From JALOLG01 sp963776935 (GTDB taxonomy: Bacteria > Actinomycetota > Acidimicrobiia > Acidimicrobiales > Ilumatobacteraceae), in assembly GCA_963776935.1 (NCBI GenBank), contig CAVZOP010000001.1, forward strand, positions 682,001-746,000: DNA of 64,000 bases. The letters are read 5' to 3'. Each line of letters opens with the position of its first letter. Position 1 is the stretch's first letter. The position numbers and the translations under genes were made by a program. A model generated the notes under the pieces. It made no database searches. It saw nothing but the letters and a program-made list of their open reading frames with translations, and was not told the DNA's origin. Shown here in pieces: positions 8,620-18,131 of the stretch.

Positions 8620-8787
8620 TCAGCTGGCAGGGGTCCAGCCCGCGTCGACGAGTTGCTGGAGGACCTGCGGCAACCCGGCCGTCTTGAGGTTGGCCAGCAC
8701 CTTGCCGGGTGGGAGCTCGCCCTTCTCCCACTCCTCCCACGCGGTCAGCAGCTTGGCGAGGTCGGGCGGCGGTTGCTCGAAGGCCAT
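8620..8787 (-). CDS. Small protein of 55 residues, unknown function
   Basis: ATG at 8787, TGA at 8620. The product is acidic-amphipathic, begins MAFEQPPPDLAKLLTAWEE, contains the turn GELPPGKVLANLKTAGLP and ends in LVDAGWTPAS. It predicts as two short helices joined by the GELPPGK loop, with no membrane segment or cysteines. It lies 28 bases before the NUDIX start on the same strand and diverges from the ArsR gene. Third-position GC is as high as in neighbouring genes. I do not recognise a named family; it looks like a short conserved actinobacterial protein. Confidence 0.6.
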   Translation of the reverse strand: MAFEQPPPDLAKLLTAWEEWEKGELPPGKVLANLKTAGLPQVLQQLVDAGWTPAS

Positions 8788-8830
8788 ATCGCCAGCCTAC
8801 GGGGATCGCCGGCACCGAGGGGTGGACGAT

Positions 8831-8868
8831 CATCCGGGATTTCTGTATCGTTCGGGAAATGTCGGATG
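8831..8868 (+). promoter_or_regulatory. Long palindrome over the start of the ArsR-family gene
   Basis: Arm CATCCGGGATTTC (8831-8843) and arm GAAATGTCGGATG (8856-8868) pair at 11 of 13 positions around a 12-base centre. The right arm contains the start codon of the ArsR-family gene. This is the expected place for an autoregulatory operator of a dimeric winged-helix repressor. Confidence 0.6.
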
Positions 8869-9422
8869 AAACGTCCACGGCGGCGACGGTCGGGCTCGAC
8901 TACGAGCTCGAGCCAGATATCACCGCCGACACCCCCGAACGCATGAAGGCGCTCGGCGACCGGCTCCGCATGACCGTGCTCGACCTCGTGCTCGAGCGGG
9001 CGATGACCGTGACCGAGTTGGCCGAACGCCTGAACCGGCCGCGGGGCAGCGTCGCCTACCACGTCGACATCCTGGTCGCCGCCGGACTGCTCCAGGTCGT
9101 GCGGACCCGACGCGTGCGGGCGGTCGACGAGCGCTTCTACGGGCGCACGGCGCGGACCATCAAGTTCCATCAACAAACTCCGGGCGAGCTTCCGTTCTTC
9201 AACGACGTGCTCGCCGAAGTCGACTTCGAGCGTGTCGAGGCGAAAGAACCGGGCGCCTATGCCACGTTGCGCCATGCCCGCATCCCGTCCAGCCGGGCCG
9301 AGGAGTTCGCCACCCGCCTCGACGACTTGGCGCTCGAGTTCATCGCCCTCCCGCGCGACGGCGACCTGGAGTTCGGACTGTTCATCACGATGTACCCGAC
9401 CACCCGGCTGAAAGCGCCATGA
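8859..9422 (+). CDS. ArsR-like winged-helix transcriptional regulator
   Basis: 187 residues from ATG 8859, which sits in the right arm of a palindrome. Residues about 28-90 form the winged-helix HTH (ALGDRLRMTVLDLVLE, then TVTELAERLNRPRGSVAYHVD as recognition region). The C-terminal 95 residues are a ligand or dimerisation region without the ArsR metal-cysteine motif, so a metal signal is unlikely. Its stop overlaps the start of the MFS gene as ATGA, so the two are translationally coupled and it probably regulates that exporter. Confidence 0.85.
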   Translation: MSDETSTAATVGLDYELEPDITADTPERMKALGDRLRMTVLDLVLERAMTVTELAERLNRPRGSVAYHVDILVAAGLLQVVRTRRVRAVDERFYGRTARTIKFHQQTPGELPFFNDVLAEVDFERVEAKEPGAYATLRHARIPSSRAEEFATRLDDLALEFIALPRDGDLEFGLFITMYPTTRLKAP

Positions 9423-10775
9423 CCGCCACCGCCGACACTGCCCGCACGCCGCGTCTCGACGGGCGGTACTACAAGCTGTTCTCGGCCAGCGTCATCTCCA
9501 ACCTCGGTGACGGGGTGGGCACGATCGCCTACCCCTGGTTGGCCTCGGCCGTCACCCGCGATCCGGTGCTCATCGCCCTGGTCTTCGTGGCGCAACGGCT
9601 GCCGTGGCTGGTGTTCACACTCCCTGCCGGTGTGATCACCGACCGCGTCGACCGCCGCAAGGCGATGGTGGCGATGGACTTCTGCCGGTTCGCGCTCACC
9701 CTCGCCGTCGCCTTCGCCGTGCTCGGCCGGCAGGGCAGCCTGCCCGACCCCGGCGAGCTCGACGCCGTCGCGGGCACCCAGACCGGGCTCTACCTGATCG
9801 TGCTGCTGGCGACGTTGCTGCTCGGCATGGCGGAGGTGCTGCGCGACAACTCGGGCCAGACGATGATGCCGGCCCTCGTCGACAAGAGTCAGCTCGAGAA
9901 GGCCAACGGCCGGATGTGGAGCGCCGAAGGCGTCGCCAACCAGTTCGCCGGACCGCCACTCGGATCGCTCCTGCTCGCCGTCGCGTTCTCGCTGCCGTTC
10001 TTCCTCGACGCGGCGTCGTTCTTCGTGGCCGCCGCGCTCGTGTTCCTGATCCCCGGGACATTCCGGCCCGACGGCCACGAGACCCGCGAGACCAAGCCGT
10101 GGCGAGTGGAGCTCGCCGAGGGCTTCCGCTGGTTGTGGGGGCACAGCCTGCTGCGCCCGATGGCCATCATCCTCGGGATCATGAACGCGGCGAACATGAT
10201 CTACTTCGCGACGTTCGTGCTGTTCGCCCAGGAGGTGCTCGACGTCGGACCGCTGCTCTTCAGCGTGATCGGCTTCGGGGGCGCGATCGGTGGCATCGTC
10301 GGCGGGTTCGTCGCCGCCCAGGTCACACGGCGCCTCGGCGCCGGGACCTGCCTGTCGCTCACGCTCATCGGGACCGCCGTCGTCACGGCCCTCATCGGGC
10401 TCTCGTCTCACTGGCTGCCCGGTGCTCGTGCTGTTCGCCGTCATCACGTTGCTCGGGATCCTCTGGAACGTGATCACCGTCAGCCTGCGGCAGGCGATCA
10501 TCCCGTCTCACCTGCTGGGGCGCGTGAACAGCGTGTACCGGTTCTTCGCGTGGGGGATGATGCCGATCGGCGCCGCCATCGGCGGTCTCACGGTCGTCGT
10601 CGTCGACGCGTTCGCGTCACGGGACTGGGCACTGCGGGCGACGTGGCTCGTGTGCGCCGCGATCCACGTCTGGCTGTACGTGTGGGGACGGGGGTCGCTC
10701 ACCACCGAGCGGCTCGAAGCGGCGCGGGCCGAGGGGGCGATCAGCTCTCCGGCTTCCGGCGGCGCCACGCCGTGA
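9419..10775 (+). CDS. MFS transporter (frameshifted in this sequence)
   Basis: About 452 residues of a 12-helix major facilitator of the enterobactin-exporter/multidrug type, with the loop 2-3 motif GVITDRVDRRKAM. The frame changes near 10420, where an extra G in CCCGG shifts the reading; after it the continuation (VLVLFAVITLLGILWNVITV, then SHLLGRVNSVYRFFAWGMMP) runs to 10775. I take this as a one-base sequence error rather than a pseudogene. It overlaps the upstream ArsR-family gene by 4 bases and the convergent gene at its 3' end by 35. It probably exports a hydrophobic compound sensed by the regulator. Confidence 0.85.
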
Positions 10776-11217
10776 CCGCGTTGCCGGCGAGGCGGCCGGC
10801 GGTGCGGCCCAGATCCTCGCCACGGTCACCGGTCGCCATCGCCGCTCGGCGCTGCCGGCGCGCCTGCTTCTCGGCGAAGTCCGAGTAGAACCACACGAAG
10901 GCGTACACGAACGCGATCCCGACCATGATCGCCCGCGTGCCGACGTCGATGTCGATCCACGGCTGGACGGCGGCAACGACGATGAAGGCGATCACGAGCA
11001 GGTCGATCACCCGGTGGAGCCGGCGCCCGACGAGGCGGAACGCCCCGAGCGGCCCGATCGCCACCGCCGCGTTGAGCAGCACGACCCCGCCCACGACGGC
11101 CGGTACCAGCGGCTCCGGACTCTGGAGCCCGGTGGCGACCAGGATCAGGCCGATGATGTACTCGACGGTTTGGTGCAGCCAGAACGGGCGCATGGCTCGG
11201 TCGGACATCTGTTTCAA
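10741..11217 (-). CDS. Four-helix integral membrane protein, unknown function
   Basis: 158 residues (or 154 from the second ATG at 11205). Hydrophobic segments lie at about 16-32, 39-55, 68-86 and 96-112, followed by a basic cytoplasmic tail of about 45 residues (AEKQARRQRRAAM then WRRRKPES). No enzyme motif is visible. It is convergent with, and overlaps, the MFS gene. Conserved membrane proteins of this pattern occur in Acidimicrobiia, but I cannot name a function. Confidence 0.65.
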   Translation of the reverse strand: MKQMSDRAMRPFWLHQTVEYIIGLILVATGLQSPEPLVPAVVGGVVLLNAAVAIGPLGAFRLVGRRLHRVIDLLVIAFIVVAAVQPWIDIDVGTRAIMVGIAFVYAFVWFYSDFAEKQARRQRRAAMATGDRGEDLGRTAGRLAGNAVTAWRRRKPES

Positions 11218-11267
11218 GCTACGTGATCGGCGCCACGATCCGGCGTCGACGGGACCGGGAAACGGAA

Positions 11268-11297
11268 CGACCCCGGGTCCGTGAGGACCCGGGGTCG
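11268..11297 (-). terminator. Strong hairpin downstream of groEL
   Basis: A perfect 13-bp stem, CGACCCCGGGTCC/GGACCCGGGGTCG, with the loop GTGA, 89 bases past the groEL stop. The downstream tract on the minus strand (TTCCGTTTCC) is only weakly U-rich, so termination efficiency is uncertain. Confidence 0.75.
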
Positions 11298-11385
11298 TCG
11301 GGGGAGTTGGTGCAACCGTTCCGCCCGCGCGGTTATTCCATTTTCGTTCAGCGCGTGTTTGTTCGGCGCCTGTTCTTCAGCGCGT

Positions 11386-13030
11386 TCACATCATTCCGGG
11401 CATGCCGCCCATGCCGCCCATGCCGCCGCCGCCACCTGCGCCGGCGCTCGGTGGCTCGGGCTTGTCGGCCACGAGGCACTCGGTGGTGAGCACGAGAGCC
11501 ACGATCGACGCCGCGTTCTGCAGCGCCGCCCGGGTGACCTTGGCGGGATCGGTGATGCCGGCCTTCACGAGGTCGGTGATCTCACCGGTCGCGGCGTTGA
11601 GTCCGGTGGTGCCGGTCTCGGCCTCGATGCGGTTGACCATCACCGAGCCTTCGAGGCCGGCGTTCTCGGCGATCAGGCGGGCGGGTGCCACGAGCGACTC
11701 CCACACGATCCGGGCGCCGGTCGCCTCGTCGCCCTCGAGCGACGCCGCCACGGCGGCGACCGCGTCGCGGGCTCGGATCAGGGCGACGCCACCACCGGCG
11801 ACGACACCCTCTTCGATGGCCGCCCGAGTTGCCGAGACGGCGTCCTCGATGCGGTGCTTCTTCTCCTTGAGCTCGACCTCGGTGGCCGCGCCGACCTTGA
11901 TGACGGCGACACCGCCGGCCAGCTTGGCGAGACGCTCCTGGAGCTTCTCGCGGTCCCAGTCGGAGTCGGTGTTGTCGATCTCGGTCTTGATCTGGTTGAT
12001 GCGGCCCTTGACGTCGTCCTCGGTGCCGCCGCCATCGACGATGGTCGTGGTGTCCTTGGAGATGATGACGCGCTTGGCGGTGCCGAGCAGATCGAGCGTG
12101 ACGTTCTCGAGCTTGAGCCCGACGTCCTCGCTGATGACCTGCGCACCGGTGAGCACGGCCATGTCCTGCAGCATCGCCTTGCGGCGATCGCCGAAGCCGG
12201 GGGCCTTGACGGCGGCGGCGTTGAACGTGCCGCGGATCTTGTTGACGACGAGCGTGGCGAGCGCCTCGCCCTCGATGTCCTCGGCGACGATGAGCAGCGG
12301 CTTGCCCGTCTTCATCACGGCTTCGAGGGCCGGCAGCAGCGACTGGACGGTCGAGATCTTGCCGCTGACGAGCAGGATGTAGGGGTCGTCGAGCACCGCT
12401 TCCTGACGCTCGGTGTCGGTGACGAAGTACGGCGACAGGTAGCCCTTGTCGAACTGCATGCCCTCGGTGAACTCGAGCTCGATGCCGAACGTGTTCGACT
12501 CCTCGACGGTCACCACGCCGTCCTTGCCGACCTTGTCGATCGCGTCGGCGATGACCTCGCCGATCGACGCGTCGGCGGCCGAGATGGTGGCCACGTTGGC
12601 GATGTCGGTCTTGTCGTCGACGTCCTTGGCCTGCGACTGGATCGACTCGACGGCGGCGGCGACGGCCTTCTCGATGCCGCGCTTGATGCCCATCGGGTTG
12701 GCGCCGGCGGCGACGTTGCGCATGCCGATCGTCACCATCGCCTGAGCCAGCACCGTGGCGGTGGTGGTGCCGTCACCGGCGACGTCGTTGGTCTTGGTCG
12801 CGACTTCCTTGACGAGCTGGGCGCCCATGTTCTCGAACGGGTCGTCGAGCTCGATCTCCTTGGCGATCGACACACCATCGTTGGTGATCGTCGGTGCGCC
12901 GAACTTCTTGTCGAGGACGACGTTGCGGCCCTTCGGGCCGAGCGTCACCTTGACGGTGTCGGCGAGCTTGTTGACGCCCGCCTCGAGCGAGCGGCGCGCC
13001 TGGTCGTCGAACTTGAGTATGCTTAGCCAT
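11386..13030 (-). CDS. groEL: Chaperonin GroEL (one-base frameshift at the N-terminus)
   Basis: About 547 residues of the 60-kDa chaperonin, ending in the GGM-rich tail (GGMGGMGGMPGMM). It folds proteins as a 14-mer with GroES. The ATG at 13030 reads MAK and then loses frame; removing one base at 13021 gives MAKILKFDDQARRSLEAG, the normal N-terminus, which joins the long frame (TLGPKGRNVVLDKKFGAPTI). ATP-site residues such as GDGTTTATVLAQ are intact. It follows groES by 14 bases in one operon under the CIRCE-bearing promoter. Only one groEL is in the window; actinobacteria often have a second. Confidence 0.96.
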
Positions 13031-13044
13031 GTGGTGTCAGCCCT

Positions 13045-13338
13045 TCACTTGCCGACGATGGCAAGTACGTCGCGGCTGGAGAGGATCAGCAGGTCGTCCC
13101 CGTCGATGGTGACTTCGGTGCCGCCGTACTTCGAGTACAGGACGGTGTCGCCGACCTTGATGTCGAGCGGGAAGTGCTTCCCCTCGTCGTCGCTCCAGCG
13201 GCCGGGGCCGACGGCCAGGACCGAACCCTGCTGCGGCTTCTCCTTGGCGGTGTCGGGGATGACGAGGCCCGACGCGGTGCGCTCTTCGGCCTCATTGGGC
13301 TTGACGACGATGCGGTCATCCAGCGGCTTCAGGTTCAT
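13045..13338 (-). CDS. groES: Co-chaperonin GroES
   Basis: 97 residues from ATG 13338 (MNLKPLDDRIVVKPNEAEE); the longer frame upstream of it is not homologous. The mobile loop (EKPQQGSVLAVGPGRW region) and the roof hairpin are typical. It caps the GroEL ring. It is the first gene of the groES-groEL operon, 46 bases downstream of the nearer CIRCE element. Confidence 0.97.
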   Translation of the reverse strand: MNLKPLDDRIVVKPNEAEERTASGLVIPDTAKEKPQQGSVLAVGPGRWSDDEGKHFPLDIKVGDTVLYSKYGGTEVTIDGDDLLILSSRDVLAIVGK

Positions 13339-13383
13339 TGGTGCATGCCTCCATTGGCGTGTCACGGTGGGTTCGGGCGAGCG

Positions 13384-13410
13384 TTAGCACTCGACCAGGG
13401 CGAGTGCCAA
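13384..13410 (-). promoter_or_regulatory. CIRCE element 1 (HrcA operator)
   Basis: TTAGCACTC-N9-GAGTGCCAA, one mismatch from the CIRCE consensus TTAGCACTC-N9-GAGTGCTAA. It starts 46 bases upstream of groES and abuts the proposed -10. Confidence 0.93.
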
Positions 13411-13439
13411 TGGTAGGCGCTCCAAGTGGTCATTAGCAA
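13410..13439 (-). promoter_or_regulatory. groES-groEL promoter
   Basis: On the minus strand, -35 TTGCTA (13434-13439), an 18-base spacer and -10 TACCAT (13410-13415). The -35 lies inside CIRCE 2 and the -10 touches CIRCE 1, so HrcA bound at either would block it. Confidence 0.55.
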
Positions 13440-13455
13440 CCGGAGGGCGAGAGTG

Positions 13456-13459
<4 letters not shown>
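13433..13459 (-). promoter_or_regulatory. CIRCE element 2 (HrcA operator, degenerate left arm)
   Basis: TTAGCAACC-N9-GAGTGCTAA: the right arm is perfect and the left arm has two mismatches. It is 22 bases upstream of CIRCE 1 and overlaps the stop codon of maf. Confidence 0.8.
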
Positions 13460-14042
<583 letters not shown>

Positions 14043-14045
14043 CCG

Positions 14046-15221
14046 TCAGCCGCCGGAGACCGCCATCACGTCGTCGTCGTCGGGGATCGTCAGATCGTCG
14101 AGGTCGTCGAGGAAGCCGTCCGGAAGGGCGACCTTGATCGGACCATTGGCATGGCCGCGCTTGATCCGCTCGCCACCTTCGACGAGCTCGACGGACGGGT
14201 CGAGACCACCGAGCAGGTCGTCGAGCTCCATCAGCGAGGCGACCTGGGCGAGCGCGTCGGCGGACCTCCGGCCCGACCGGATATCCGGTCAGGTACCAGG
14301 AGGTGTGCTTGCGGAAGTCGCACATCGCCAGGTCCTCACCGCTGCGTCGACCGTCTCTGTTGTCGTACTCGGTGTAGAGGTCGACGAGCAGACGGGCGTG
14401 ACGTGCCATCGCCTCGACGACCACGGCGAGCGGTGGAGCCGGTGGGACCGGGCGCCCGGACAACGCCTCGACGAGGTGACCGAACAACCACGGCCGGCCG
14501 AGGCAGCCGCGGCCGACCACCACGCCGTCGCAGCCGGTGGCGCGCATCATCTCGACGGCGTCGGACGCCTCCCAGATGTCGCCGTTCCCGAGTACCGGGA
14601 TCCGACGGCACGGCCTGCTTGAGGGCGGCGATCGCGTCCCAGCGGGCCTCGCCGGCGTAGTGCTGCTCGACGGTGCGGGCGTGCAGTGCGATCCAGGCCA
14701 CCCCGTCCTCGGCGCAGATCTGGCCGGTGCGGACGTAGGTCCGCAGGTCGTCCCACAGGCCCATGCGGAACTTGGCCGTGACGGGCACGCCGTATGGGCT
14801 CGCCGCTCGCACCGCAGCCTGCACGATCGCCCGCAGCAGGGCGGGCTTGGCAGGCACCGCAGCTCCGCCACCCCTGCGGGTGACCTTGGCCGCCGGGCAT
14901 CCGAAGTTGAGGTCGATGTGGTCGACGCGGTCTTCGTCGCACAGGCGGTGCACCGCCCGCCCCAGCATCTCGGGATCGCTGCCGTACATCTGCAGGCTGC
15001 GCGGACGCTCGTCGGGGCCGAACGTCATCATCCGCTGCGTCTTGTCGTTGCGGTAGACGACGGCGGTCGCCATCACCATCTCGTTCACGTACACCAGGTC
15101 GGGCCCGTACGACCGGCACATCGCCCGGAACGCGGCGTTCGTGACGCCCGCCATCGGCGCCAGCACGACCGGCACCGCGGGCTCGAAGGCGCCGATGCGG
15201 AGTGGTAAGTCGATCGCTCAC
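14046..15221 (-). CDS. dus: tRNA-dihydrouridine synthase (frameshifted)
   Basis: A flavoenzyme that reduces uridines in tRNA. The FMN barrel begins PVVLAPMAGVTNAAFRAMC; the catalytic cysteine is in DLNFGCPAAKVTRRGGGAA; KFRMGLWDD and VLGNGDIWEASDA follow. The frame changes near 14602 (one base missing) and near 14257 (one extra), after which an acidic tail ends at 14046. The start is uncertain: GTG 15221 would overlap the tsaD stop as GTGA but needs another shift in the first 15 codons; GTG 15175 is in frame but truncates the first strand. It is in the leftward operon with tsaD and maf. Confidence 0.85.
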
Positions 15222-16301
15222 AACGGCCGCGACGGTATCCCAGTCGCGACAGGTTCGAGTCGGGGAGCAGCTCGAGTCGCAGGTTGGGGTAGGCGCCGGT
15301 GTCGAGCGGGCTCGGGCCGTCGTTCCGAGCCGGTACCAGCCGGCGGCGGCGATCATCGCCGCGTTGTCGGTGCACATCTCCCGGCTCGGCAGGAAGCCAC
15401 GGCGACCGTCGGCGGCACACGCGCCGAGCAGCTCCTCGCGCAGCAACGAGTTGGCCGCCACCCCACCGCCGAGCACGATGCCCTTCGCCCCGACCTGCTC
15501 GGCGGCTCGGCGGGCCTTGGTGACGAGCACGTCGACGACCGCCGTCTGGAAGGAGGCGGCGACGTCGGCCGACGAGACGTCGGGGTGCTTGCGGACGTAG
15601 TTGACGACGGCCGTCTTGAGGCCGCTGAAGCTGAAGTCGAGCCCGTCGTCGCTCATCGCCCGCGGGAAGCGGACGCAGTCGGGATCGCCGTTGAGGGCCG
15701 CGGCTGTCGATCGCCGGCCCGCCCGGATACCCGAGGCTCGAGGAAGCGGGCGACCTTGTCGAACGCCTCGCCGGCGGCGTCGTCGATCGTCTGGCCGAGC
15801 ATGCGGTAGCGGCCGTGCCCGCCATCTCGATCAGCATCGTGTGCCCACCCGACACCAGCAGCACGACGAGCGGGAACTCGAGCGTCGGGTCCTCGAGGAA
15901 CGCCGAGTAACAGTGCGCCTCGAGGTGGTTGACCCCGACGAACGGCACGTCCCACGCCAGCGCCAGCGCCTTCGCCGCCGAGACACCCGACGAGCAGCGC
16001 GCCGATCAGCCCGGGGCCGTTCGTGCAGGCCACGGCGTCGATCCGCGGACTCGTCGATCCCGGCTTCGACGATCGCCCTGGCGACGACCGGGTTGAGTGC
16101 CTCGAGGTGGGCTCGGCTGGCGATCTCGGGCACGACGCCGCCGAAGTCGGCGTGGATCTCGATCTGGCTCGACACGACGCTGGAGATCACGTCGTTGCCG
16201 CCCATCACGAGCGCCGCCGCCGTCTCGTCGCAGCTGGTCTCGATGCCGAGCACGACCGTCGAGTCGTCCGGCGTCACGTTACGGGGCACGCCGGCGCTCA
16301 C
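15218..16301 (-). CDS. tsaD: tRNA N6-threonylcarbamoyladenosine transferase TsaD (heavily frameshifted)
   Basis: It transfers threonylcarbamoyl to A37 of ANN-reading tRNAs with TsaB and TsaE. Conserved pieces appear in order across changing frames: LGIETSCDETAAALV, CTNGPGLIGALLVG, GVNHLEAHCYSAFLED (metal histidines), LLVSGGHTMLIEM, LGYPGGPAID, DFSFSGLKTAVVNYV and GGGVAANSLLREEL. Shifts are needed near 16045, 15990, 15815, 15745, 15700 and 15290. The start is GTG at 16301 overlapping the rimI stop as GTGA. The exact 3' end is uncertain; TGA 15218-15220 is favoured. Since the gene is essential in most bacteria, the shifts must be sequence errors. Confidence 0.9.
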
Positions 16302-16851
16302 AGCTCACCACCCAGCTCGCGCAGCCGCCGGGCGTAGTCGTCGGACTGGATGTCGTGACACCACATCACGATCGCATCCTCGGTGTTCTCGTAGTAGCGC
16401 TTGCGGACACCGGCCGGCGCGAACCCGAACAGGCGGTACAGCTCCTGGGCGCCGGTGTTCGAGGCCCGCACCTCGAGCGTCCACGCGATGCAGCCGCCGC
16501 TCGATCGCCTCGGCGGCGAGCGATCCGAGCAGCCGCGTCGCCGACGCCGACCGCGACGGTGGTCGGCGGCGACGGCGATGTTGGTGACGTGGGCCTGATC
16601 GCCGTCGGGATCGGTGACGAACCACAGGCCGGCGTAGCCGACCACCGTTCGACGGCGGCGGGCGACGATGTAGTACCGGCTCCCGCGCCGGACCTGCTCG
16701 AGCTCGCTCTCGAACACTGCACGCGACCACGGCTTCGGGTACGCGTCCTGCTCGATCGGGAGCATGTGGCTGAGGTGCTTCGTCGCATCTCCTCGATGAC
16801 GATCGGTTCCTCGTCGTCGACGCGCTGCAGCAACCGGGCCAGCACACTCAT
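16298..16851 (-). CDS. rimI: Ribosomal-protein-alanine N-acetyltransferase RimI-like (frameshifted)
   Basis: About 184 residues of a GNAT enzyme that acetylates N-terminal alanine, classically of S18. Visible blocks are the start MSVLARLLQRVDDEEPIVIE, then LPIEQDAYPKPWSRAVFESE (the RimI N-terminal motif), HVTNIAVAADHRR leading into the acetyl-CoA loop, and EVRASNTGAQELYRLFGFAP with RKRYYEN near the end. About three one-base shifts (near 16785, 16550 and 16500) join them. It lies between tsaB and tsaD, its usual place, and ends in a GTGA overlap with tsaD. Confidence 0.88.
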
Positions 16852-16910
16852 TGGTGCTCGCTCCGCTGCGCGCCGATGAGCGGGCCCTCGGGCCGACACA
16901 CGTAACCATG

Positions 16911-16932
16911 ATTCGCTCGCTGCGCTCGCTCA
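16911..16932. repeat. Short palindromic intergenic repeat, copy 1
   Basis: ATTCGCTCGCTGCGCTCGCTCA on the plus strand, with self-complementary CGCTCGCT/AGCGAGCG-type arms. It sits between tsaB and rimI. A related partial unit (CATTGGTGCTCGCT) occurs on both sides, at 16849 and 16931, and provides the ATG of rimI. Copies 2 and 3 are at 38801 and 52280. Confidence 0.7.
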
Positions 16933-16943
16933 TTGGTGCTCGC

Positions 16944-17641
16944 TCATCGCCGCGACCCCCGCGTGGCCCAGTTGATCTGGGCATCGGGGAGGCGCAGGTA
17001 GATCGGCTCGATCTCACGAGGGCGCACCCACTCCTCGCGCAGGGCGCGGGCGTGGGCGAGCTGCACGAGCGTGCCGCCGACGGATGGGCCGAACTGCCGA
17101 GATCTCGCAGCGGTAGCCCTCGAGGATCTCGTCGCGGTAGCGGATCGCGCCGTCGCCGACGCAGAGCACGTCCTGGCTGCGCGCCAGCAGGTCGGCCGAC
17201 GAGCTCGTCGACGGGACCAACCGTTGGCGCCCTGACCTGTTGCACGCCACCCGGCACCTGGCGGTACATCGCCCAGAACACCTCGCTCTTGCGGGCATCG
17301 ATCACCGGGACGACGACGCGGTCGGTGTGCCGGCACGGGAACGCCAGCAGGTCGAGCGAGCTGATGCCGATCATCGGGATCCGCAACGCCTGCGCCAGCG
17401 CCTTGCCCGGCGCCAGCCCGACGCGCATGCCGGTGAACAGCCCCGGGCCGACGTCGACGGCGATGCAGCCGAACTCGCAGAGCTCGATGTCGGCCTGGCG
17501 GCACACGAACTCGATCGCCGGGGCGAGGATCTCGGCGTGCCGCCGACCGCGGGCGACCTCGAACGTGGCGATCACGCCCTCGTGACCGCCGATCGCGACA
17601 CCGACCTGCTCGGTGGCCGTCTCGATGCCGAGGATCAGCAT
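16944..17641 (-). CDS. tsaB: tRNA threonylcarbamoyladenosine biosynthesis protein TsaB (frameshifted)
   Basis: About 232 residues. An ASKHA-fold scaffold subunit that dimerises with TsaD for t6A synthesis. The N-terminus MLILGIETATEQVGVAIG and the VDVGPGLFTGMRVGLAPGKA motif are diagnostic. Two shifts, near 17200 and 17095, connect DLLARSQDVLCVGDGAIRYR and then LVQLAHARALREEWVRP to the end. Its ATG overlaps the tsaE stop by 7 bases. The TGA stop lies in a palindromic repeat region. Confidence 0.9.
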
Positions 17642-18117
17642 CTCCACTCCTCGAGGCCGCTCGTCAATCGAGCCCAGCGGGTCGCCCACGCCGAACCCGC
17701 CGGCGTGATCTCGATCAGGCGCGCGTGCCGCTCGTCGCCCTCGACCGGCTCGAGCCTGACGACGAGATGGTCGCCGAGGCTGGCGGCGATGACGTCGCCC
17801 CATTCGACGAGCACGATCCCGTCGAACTCCGCCAGCTCGCCGAGCGCCAGGTCGGCGACCTCGGCCATCCGCTCGAGCCGGTACAGGTCGGCGTGGTGGA
17901 ACGTGACTGCCGCACTTGTAGCTGTGCACGAGCGTGAACGTCGGCGACGTGATCGGCTCGGTGACACCGAGCGCGCGTCCGAAGCCTTGCGCGAACGCGG
18001 TCTTGCCGGCGCCCATGTCGCCGGCCAGCACGATCACATCGCCGGGGCGCGCCAGACCCGCGAGCACGGCCGCGACGGCATGGGTCGCCGGCCAGGGATC
18101 GTCGCGCGAAGCAACAT
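17635..18117 (-). CDS. tsaE: tRNA threonylcarbamoyladenosine biosynthesis ATPase TsaE (frameshifted)
   Basis: About 160 residues. A P-loop ATPase that resets the TsaB-TsaD complex. Walker A is GDMGAGKTAFAQGFG, followed by ITSPTFTLVHSY, then after a shift near 17910 HHADLYRLERMAEVADLAL and VLVEWGD (Walker B region). The ATG at 18117 needs a further one-base correction within the first codons to enter the conserved frame. It overlaps tsaB and sits directly after alr. Confidence 0.88.
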
Positions 18118-18131
18118 GACAGTCCCCGATG

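Noticed and set aside
11281..13026. A plus-strand open frame of 581 codons opposite groEL
   Set aside because: Low-complexity antisense translation; groEL on the minus strand explains the sequence.
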